From CAYFIW01 sp964500645 (GTDB taxonomy: Bacteria > Chloroflexota > Dehalococcoidia > Lucifugimonadales > UBA826): 48,520 nt of DNA. Shown here one piece after another: positions 43,189 to 48,520 of this stretch. Below the pieces are notes generated by a model that saw nothing but the letters and a program-made list of their open reading frames with translations, made no database searches and was not told the DNA's origin. Each line of letters starts with the position of its first letter. The stretch's first letter is position 1. A program made the position numbers and the translations under genes. The stretch is from contig CAZCOH010000010.1 of NCBI GenBank assembly GCA_964500645.1, positions 1-48,520 of the forward strand, given 5' to 3'.

Positions 43189-45234
43189 ATGGTGTCTGAA
43201 CAACTAATCTGGCTAATATTTTTTCTGCCACTAATCTCATTTGCAGTTATTTCACTTATTGTACGGCCCTTTTTAAACCAAATATCATTCATCGCGGGGC
43301 CAATCGCAATCCTAGCTATCGGAAGTGCGTTCGCGATATCGCTCCTTACTTTTTTTGAAATAGGGCAAGGCAATCATCACCTAGTTGAAGGACCTTACGA
43401 ATGGTTTAGCATAGGATCATTAGCTTTCACTGTAGGCATATTGATGGACCCATTAACGGCCATCATGCTTGTGGTAGTGACTGGTGTCAGTCTAATGGTG
43501 CAAGTGTATTCCATTGGCTATATGAAGCCCCCGAAAATTGAAGATCAATCGTACAACCATGGCCCCAGCGAATTGGGAAAACCAGTGTATGCGCGCTACT
43601 TTGCTTATATGTCATTGTTTACTGCCTCTATGCTGGGTCTGGTAATGTCCGCAAACGTTATACAACTGTTTGTATTTTGGGAACTTGTCGGTCTTTGTTC
43701 CTACTTACTTATCGGATTTTGGTTTCATCGTCCCGCAGCGGCGGCGGCGGCCAAGAAAGCATTTATAGTAACGAGAGTCGGAGACTTTGGTTTCTTATTG
43801 GCTCTGATGTACCTGTTCTTCAAAACATTGAATACATCTGACGGTCTGAATTATCTTGAAATAGATACCATAAATAATCACTTACCTAACCTTGTAACCT
43901 TAGGTTTCATAGGATCAGGTGCTCTCACACTGATAACAATAGGAATATTTGTGGGAGCAATAGGAAAATCAGGACAATTTCCACTTCACACATGGCTTCC
44001 CGATGCCATGGAAGGACCTACACCCGTAAGCGCTCTAATCCACGCTGCTACCATGGTGACTGCTGGCGTATTCCTTGTTGGCAGATTCTTTCCAATTTTC
44101 CAGGCCTCAGAATCCACCATGACTCTGGTAGCTTTGATTGGAGGTTTTACAGCCATATTTGCGGCTACTATGGGATTAGTTTCTAACGATATAAAGAGAG
44201 TTCTAGCATACTCGACAGTAAGCCAGTTAGGCTACATGATGCTGGCTTTAGGAGTGGGAGCCTACGGGGCTGCCATTTTCCATCTGTTTACTCATGCATT
44301 TTTTAAAGCATTGTTATTTTTGGGATCAGGAAGCGTGAACCATGCAACCGGGACGTTCGATATGAGATACATGGGAGGGCTTCGAAAAGCAATGCCCATA
44401 ACATTTATTACGTTCCTTATCGGCAGCCTGAGTCTTGCAGGAATCTTTCCGTTTGCCGGTTTTTGGAGCAAGGATGAAATATTGCTTAACGCATTTGCAG
44501 ACGGTACGGACGGTAATCCTGTAAGCATGTTAGTCTTTGCGCTAGCTCTTATAGCCGTTTTCTTGACCGCCTTCTATATGTTCAGAGCAATGTTTATGAC
44601 ATTTGGAGGAAGCTTCAAGGGAGGGTCCGATAAAGACCCTGAGGCGCATGCTCACGGTCCCGTTCATCTAGGTGAGTCGCCAATATCAATGATTCTCCCC
44701 ATGGTCTTGCTCGCCGTGCCGGCAATAATCATAGGATACCTAGCAAACCCATTTACAGCATTATTCGGAATAGAAGCACATTGGATGTCTCACACGCTAG
44801 AACATTGGCTACCAAATGAAATCAAAGGACATGTTGCCGAAGAATTCAACATATTACTAGCGATAATTTCTTCTTTGATTGCGATTCTAGGAATAATACT
44901 AGCCTACATGATGTATAAGTCAGAACCCATCATATCCCCTGAAGCGGTGTCTAAACCATTTAAACCTATACATACACTTTTTTATAGAAAATATTATTTT
45001 GACGAACTTTACGAAGGTATTATCGTCAAAAAGGTTTATTACGGTACTGTCGCACTAGTTTTGGATTGGACAGACCGAAATATAGTAGACAGAATCGTCA
45101 ACATAATTGGATGGACAGGAACAAACATTGGAGGACTTTTACGGCAGATACAAAACGGGCAGCTACAAATGTATGCCACAGCCACATCCATTGGCGTTAT
45201 AGCTATAGCAGCTATATTTATTTTTGGTAGATAA
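43189..45234 (+). CDS. nuoL: NADH-quinone oxidoreductase subunit L
   Basis: A 681-residue antiporter-like proton pump subunit with about 15-16 helices and the long lateral helix at its C-terminal end. WELVGLCSYLLIGFW (about 164-178), GKSGQFPLHTWLPDAMEGPTP with His267, and LAYSTVSQLGYM (about 343-354) are hallmark blocks. A His-rich loop EAHAHGPVHLGESP lies near residue 485. Length is usual for the family (about 610-690). Confidence 0.97.
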   Translation: MVSEQLIWLIFFLPLISFAVISLIVRPFLNQISFIAGPIAILAIGSAFAISLLTFFEIGQGNHHLVEGPYEWFSIGSLAFTVGILMDPLTAIMLVVVTGVSLMVQVYSIGYMKPPKIEDQSYNHGPSELGKPVYARYFAYMSLFTASMLGLVMSANVIQLFVFWELVGLCSYLLIGFWFHRPAAAAAAKKAFIVTRVGDFGFLLALMYLFFKTLNTSDGLNYLEIDTINNHLPNLVTLGFIGSGALTLITIGIFVGAIGKSGQFPLHTWLPDAMEGPTPVSALIHAATMVTAGVFLVGRFFPIFQASESTMTLVALIGGFTAIFAATMGLVSNDIKRVLAYSTVSQLGYMMLALGVGAYGAAIFHLFTHAFFKALLFLGSGSVNHATGTFDMRYMGGLRKAMPITFITFLIGSLSLAGIFPFAGFWSKDEILLNAFADGTDGNPVSMLVFALALIAVFLTAFYMFRAMFMTFGGSFKGGSDKDPEAHAHGPVHLGESPISMILPMVLLAVPAIIIGYLANPFTALFGIEAHWMSHTLEHWLPNEIKGHVAEEFNILLAIISSLIAILGIILAYMMYKSEPIISPEAVSKPFKPIHTLFYRKYYFDELYEGIIVKKVYYGTVALVLDWTDRNIVDRIVNIIGWTGTNIGGLLRQIQNGQLQMYATATSIGVIAIAAIFIFGR

Positions 45235-45242
45235 ATAAAGAC

Positions 45243-46727
45243 ATGAATGACTTCAACGGAATACTAACATTAGCAGTATTTATGCCAATCGTGGCATCGA
45301 TACTTATAGCCCTTTTCATGACAGGTAAAATCGCCAGGGGTTTTGCCATAATCGCAACGCTAGCAGAACTTGTCATCACTTCGTATATTTTTATTGCATA
45401 TAGAAGTAACCCTGATGGTTACCAAATGGTGGATCGAATTAGTGAATGGATACCGGTAGATTCGTTCAGGGTGGAATATTTCTTGGGAGTGGATGGCCTC
45501 AGTGCACCACTAGTTCTACTAACAGGAATACTAGGGCTAGTGGCTGTATTCGCCTCATGGAATGTGACTGAAAGAACCAAAGAGCATTTTATGTGGCTAC
45601 TGGCATTACAAGGAGCCGTTATAGGGGTATTCACAGCGTTGGATTTCTTCCTGTTTTTCTTGTTCTGGGAATTGGAACTAATTCCAATGTTCTTCCTCAT
45701 TTCGATATGGGGAACCGGTAGAAAAGAATATTCAGCCATGAAATTCTTGATCTTTACGATTCTTGGTAGCGCATTCATGCTAATTGGAATACTCGCTCTT
45801 TATTTTTCTACAGGAACATTCGATATGACTATTCTTCCTGAAAAAATAGCCGGAGCGGATTTAATAATACCGGCTTCCATATTATTCTTTTTAACCATAA
45901 TTGGATTCGCCATAAAATTGCCAGTATTTCCCTTTCACACATGGCTTCCTGATGCCCACACTGATGCGCCAACAGCTGCAAGTGTAATGTTGGCTGGAGT
46001 GCTTTTGAAGATGGGTGGGTACGGTATGTTCAGAGTTTCCTCAACAATGTTTCCTGACCAACTCCTAGATTTTTCATGGCTATTAGCTCTTCTCGGGGTT
46101 ATTAACATAATATATGGCGCCGCAATAACCATTAGGCAAACAGACCTGAAAAGACTTATTGCCTACAGTAGCATCAGTCACATGGGATTCGTGCTCCTGG
46201 GGTTGGCATCGGCAAGTGGAGGAGCTGCAATTCTGGGTATGACGGGAGCTGCATTGCAAATGTTCACCCATGGAACCATCACTGGCCTTCTGTTTCTAAC
46301 AGTAGGGTTTATATACGAAAAAGCGCACACAAGACATATACCTGATCTAGGCGGGCTTTCCGGGAGAATGCCTTACCTAGCTACATCTTTAGTAATAGCC
46401 GGTCTGGCTTCTCTTGGACTACCAGGAACAAGCGGATTCGTCGCTGAAATCACCATTTTCTTAGGTAGTTTTCCTGCATGGAAAATATTTGCCGTAATAG
46501 CCGCATCAGGAGTGGTACTGACTGCTGGTTACATCCTGTGGATGATACAGCGTGCCATGTTCGGAGAAAGGCCAGAACATCATAATAAGCTTACGGATGC
46601 ATCTATCCCTGAGATGATACCAATAGCCATACTCATTGTGTCTATCATCGGAGTTGGGATATATCCATCCATCATTTCTGACATGTTTGTCGGAGGAATT
46701 GAACCAATAGTTGAGGCATTGAACTAA
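45243..46727 (+). CDS. nuoM: NADH-quinone oxidoreductase subunit M
   Basis: A 494-residue antiporter-like pump subunit with about 14 helices. FWELELIPMFFLI (about 140-152) holds the conserved Glu; FHTWLPDAHTDAPTAAS includes His232; and LIAYSSISHMGFVLLG (about 304-319) is the family signature. The start is ATG 45243, 8 bases after nuoL. One base separates it from nuoN. Confidence 0.97.
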   Translation: MNDFNGILTLAVFMPIVASILIALFMTGKIARGFAIIATLAELVITSYIFIAYRSNPDGYQMVDRISEWIPVDSFRVEYFLGVDGLSAPLVLLTGILGLVAVFASWNVTERTKEHFMWLLALQGAVIGVFTALDFFLFFLFWELELIPMFFLISIWGTGRKEYSAMKFLIFTILGSAFMLIGILALYFSTGTFDMTILPEKIAGADLIIPASILFFLTIIGFAIKLPVFPFHTWLPDAHTDAPTAASVMLAGVLLKMGGYGMFRVSSTMFPDQLLDFSWLLALLGVINIIYGAAITIRQTDLKRLIAYSSISHMGFVLLGLASASGGAAILGMTGAALQMFTHGTITGLLFLTVGFIYEKAHTRHIPDLGGLSGRMPYLATSLVIAGLASLGLPGTSGFVAEITIFLGSFPAWKIFAVIAASGVVLTAGYILWMIQRAMFGERPEHHNKLTDASIPEMIPIAILIVSIIGVGIYPSIISDMFVGGIEPIVEALN

Positions 46728-46728
46728 T

Positions 46729-48189
46729 ATGACTCTTCACGACCTGTACCTGCTTTCCCCGGAATTGTCCATGGTGATCATTGCATCAGTCGTTATCGCC
46801 CTTGATTTGCTGCTAAAAGACAAGAAAATTCTTCCTGTTGTAGCTCTGATCGGACTTTTAGTTCCCATATTTTTTGGAATAAGACTTTGGGCAATAGATG
46901 ACGAATATGCATTCTTTGACACGTTTCGACTTGATAGCTTTGCCCTCTTCTTCAAATATTTAGTGATTGGTGCCACGGCATTGGTAATACTATCTTCAAC
47001 TAAATATGTAGAGAAATTCAAACATCATCAAGGTGAGTATTATGCTTTGATCCTGTTTTCAGCAACCGGAATGATGCTACTCGCATCATCAGTGGAGTTC
47101 ATCACAATATACGTTGCCCTGGAGCTTACAGCCCTACCAACAGCCGCACTAGCCGCTTTCCTACGAGAATCACGCTCAGCTGAGTCTGGTATGAAATTCT
47201 TAGTACTAAGCGCAGTGAGCTCTGCAATTCTTTTATACGGAATGGTCCTGATTTATGGATATACTGGAACGAGCCATCTAAGTGAAATAGCAATTCAAAT
47301 TTCCAAGATGGGTATTGATTCAAGTCCCGCCCTTATATTTGGTATTGTGTTAATTACCTGTGGATTTGGCTTCAAGATATCATCTGTACCGTTTCAAATG
47401 TGGGCTCCGGATGTCTACGAAGGCGCGCCGACACCTATTACAGGTTTTTTGTCTGTTGCCAGTAAAGCAGCAGGATTCGCAATAATTCTAAGAGTGTTTT
47501 ATGCATTTTTTGAGACGGATTCCTTTGATGTTGAATGGGCGAATATGATAGCCATCTTGAGTGCAATATCGATGTGCGTTGGTAATTTAATTGCAATTAG
47601 GCAAAACAACATAAAGAGACTTTTAGCCTATAGTACAGTGGCACAAGCGGGCTACCTCATGGTGGGTTTGGCCGCCATGAGTACACTCCCTGGTGGTGAA
47701 GACAATGCTGGCCCTGCTGGAATACTTTTTTATACCGCAGGTTATGCGATGACGAACCTGACAGCTTTTGCTGTCATCATTGCTGTTTCAAACTACACCA
47801 AAGATGACAGAATAGATTCCTTTGCGGGCCTAGCCAAAAAGTCTCCATTTTTAGCATCTGCTATGACCCTAGCTATGATCTCGTTAATTGGGATACCCCC
47901 AACAGTAGGATTTATATCCAAGATATACATATTTGGTTCTGCTATGGATACAGGATTGGAATGGTTAGTAGTTGTGGGAGTACTGAACAGCGTAGTTTCA
48001 GCCTATTACTACTTGAGAGTAGTAAAAGTCATGTTCTTCTCAACAACAGAGAACACAAAAAGTATTAATTCTGGGCTTGGTGCAGTGTCCGCAACTACTA
48101 TAGCTATGATCGCTACTTTTTCATTCGGTCTCTACCCCACACCAATAATTGAGTTAGCACAAACGGCAATAAAGTCGATCGTAAGCTAA
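46729..48189 (+). CDS. nuoN: NADH-quinone oxidoreductase subunit N
   Basis: A 486-residue antiporter-like subunit with about 14 helices. The blocks ALELTALPTAALAAF (about 130-144), MWAPDVYEGAPTPITGF with Trp225, and RLLAYSTVAQAGYLMVGL (about 299-316) identify NuoN. It is the last nuo gene here; nuoE, nuoF and nuoG are not present. An 82-base gap without a clear terminator separates it from the next gene. Confidence 0.97.
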   Translation: MTLHDLYLLSPELSMVIIASVVIALDLLLKDKKILPVVALIGLLVPIFFGIRLWAIDDEYAFFDTFRLDSFALFFKYLVIGATALVILSSTKYVEKFKHHQGEYYALILFSATGMMLLASSVEFITIYVALELTALPTAALAAFLRESRSAESGMKFLVLSAVSSAILLYGMVLIYGYTGTSHLSEIAIQISKMGIDSSPALIFGIVLITCGFGFKISSVPFQMWAPDVYEGAPTPITGFLSVASKAAGFAIILRVFYAFFETDSFDVEWANMIAILSAISMCVGNLIAIRQNNIKRLLAYSTVAQAGYLMVGLAAMSTLPGGEDNAGPAGILFYTAGYAMTNLTAFAVIIAVSNYTKDDRIDSFAGLAKKSPFLASAMTLAMISLIGIPPTVGFISKIYIFGSAMDTGLEWLVVVGVLNSVVSAYYYLRVVKVMFFSTTENTKSINSGLGAVSATTIAMIATFSFGLYPTPIIELAQTAIKSIVS

Positions 48190-48271
48190 GTATTTACACA
48201 AAAACCAAACTTGGGTGCTACCATATCCATATCTTAGAAAAGTAAATATTTTTTGCACATAACATGAGGAC

Positions 48272-48520
48272 ATGTTGAATCGAAACCAAATTGCATTTAT
48301 CTTCAATTCTCAACTCAAAGAGACTGAAATTGAGGCCAGAAACCTTGTTGACTCTCTAGATATCAACGATAGAGCATGGATTTGCTCGGCTGAAAAATTG
48401 GTAGATAAATCAGATGCTTTAGACGAAACGTCTTTGCTAATCGTTGTAGGTGGAGACGGAACAATTTTACGTACTATTAGAGCGGTAAGTGCTTACAACA
48501 TACCTGTCTTAGGCGTGAAT
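48272..48520 (+). CDS. nadK: NAD kinase, N-terminal part (cut by window end)
   Basis: The first 83 codons of a probable NAD kinase, which makes NADP from NAD. GGDGTILR (60-67) is the nucleotide-binding motif of the family, and IPVLGVN at the window edge matches the next conserved block. A diacylglycerol-kinase-type protein shares GGDGT but not the second block. The start could be ATG 48272 or the adjacent in-frame TTG 48275; AGGA (48267-48270) suits the latter better. The gene continues past the window. Confidence 0.8.
   Translation, partial: MLNRNQIAFIFNSQLKETEIEARNLVDSLDINDRAWICSAEKLVDKSDALDETSLLIVVGGDGTILRTIRAVSAYNIPVLGVN

Noticed and set aside
1..48520. CRISPR arrays, insertion sequences, prophage or defence genes
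   Set aside because: No regular repeats, transposase, integrase or known defence domains are seen in any frame.

Overview
The window is an AT-rich bacterial chromosomal segment with 42 genes packed closely on both strands. There are no rRNA or tRNA genes, CRISPR arrays or mobile elements that I can see. The best guess for the host is a marine Chloroflexota of the SAR202 / Dehalococcoidia type. This is an inference from three things: the YYY-motif (DUF2298) membrane protein, a family known mainly from Chloroflexi and Archaea; the family III CoA-transferase pair; and the SufU-type Fe-S scaffolds with lipid-anchored binding proteins. No 16S gene is present to confirm it.

Layout. 1-5.5 kb: an acetyl-xylan-esterase-like hydrolase (minus) diverges from a 1469-residue membrane protein that joins a GT-C glycosyltransferase-like half to a YYY half. 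5.6-10.2 kb: two overlapping CaiB/BaiF CoA-transferases, then an S9 prolyl-oligopeptidase-type peptidase whose only workable start codon appears to be ATA. 10.2-19.6 kb: dinB (minus) diverges from rpoB-rpoC. 19.6-22.9 kb: a cobalamin riboswitch with a terminator precedes an ABC importer (binding lipoprotein, permease, ATPase), read as B12 uptake. 22.9-27.4 kb: single genes, namely a gamma-carbonic-anhydrase-like hexapeptide protein, a TPR lipoprotein, a Yip1-like membrane protein, a TatD nuclease and a family 5 solute-binding lipoprotein.

27.4-33.7 kb (minus): a seven-gene suf cluster in the order sufB-sufC-sufD-sufU-rrf2-sufS-sufU2. It holds two SufU-type scaffolds and its own Rrf2 regulator. 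33.8-37.3 kb (minus): nucleoside hydrolase, YjbQ family protein, a nucleoside-phosphorylase-like protein and a polyprenyl diphosphate synthase.

37.5-48.2 kb: a respiratory complex I operon nuoABCDHIJK-x-LMN, with nuoEFG absent and a 64-residue DUF2007-like gene (x) between nuoK and nuoL. The window ends inside a probable NAD kinase gene. Fe-S assembly (suf), complex I (many Fe-S clusters) and NAD kinase fit an aerobic, respiring heterotroph.

Most of the window is ordinary core metabolism. The points most worth a second look are the ATA start, the GT-C/YYY fusion, the extra gene and the enlarged NuoI inside the nuo operon, the doubled SufU, and the CoA-transferase pair with Glu at the usual catalytic Asp position. 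I found no convincing new defence or mobile system.
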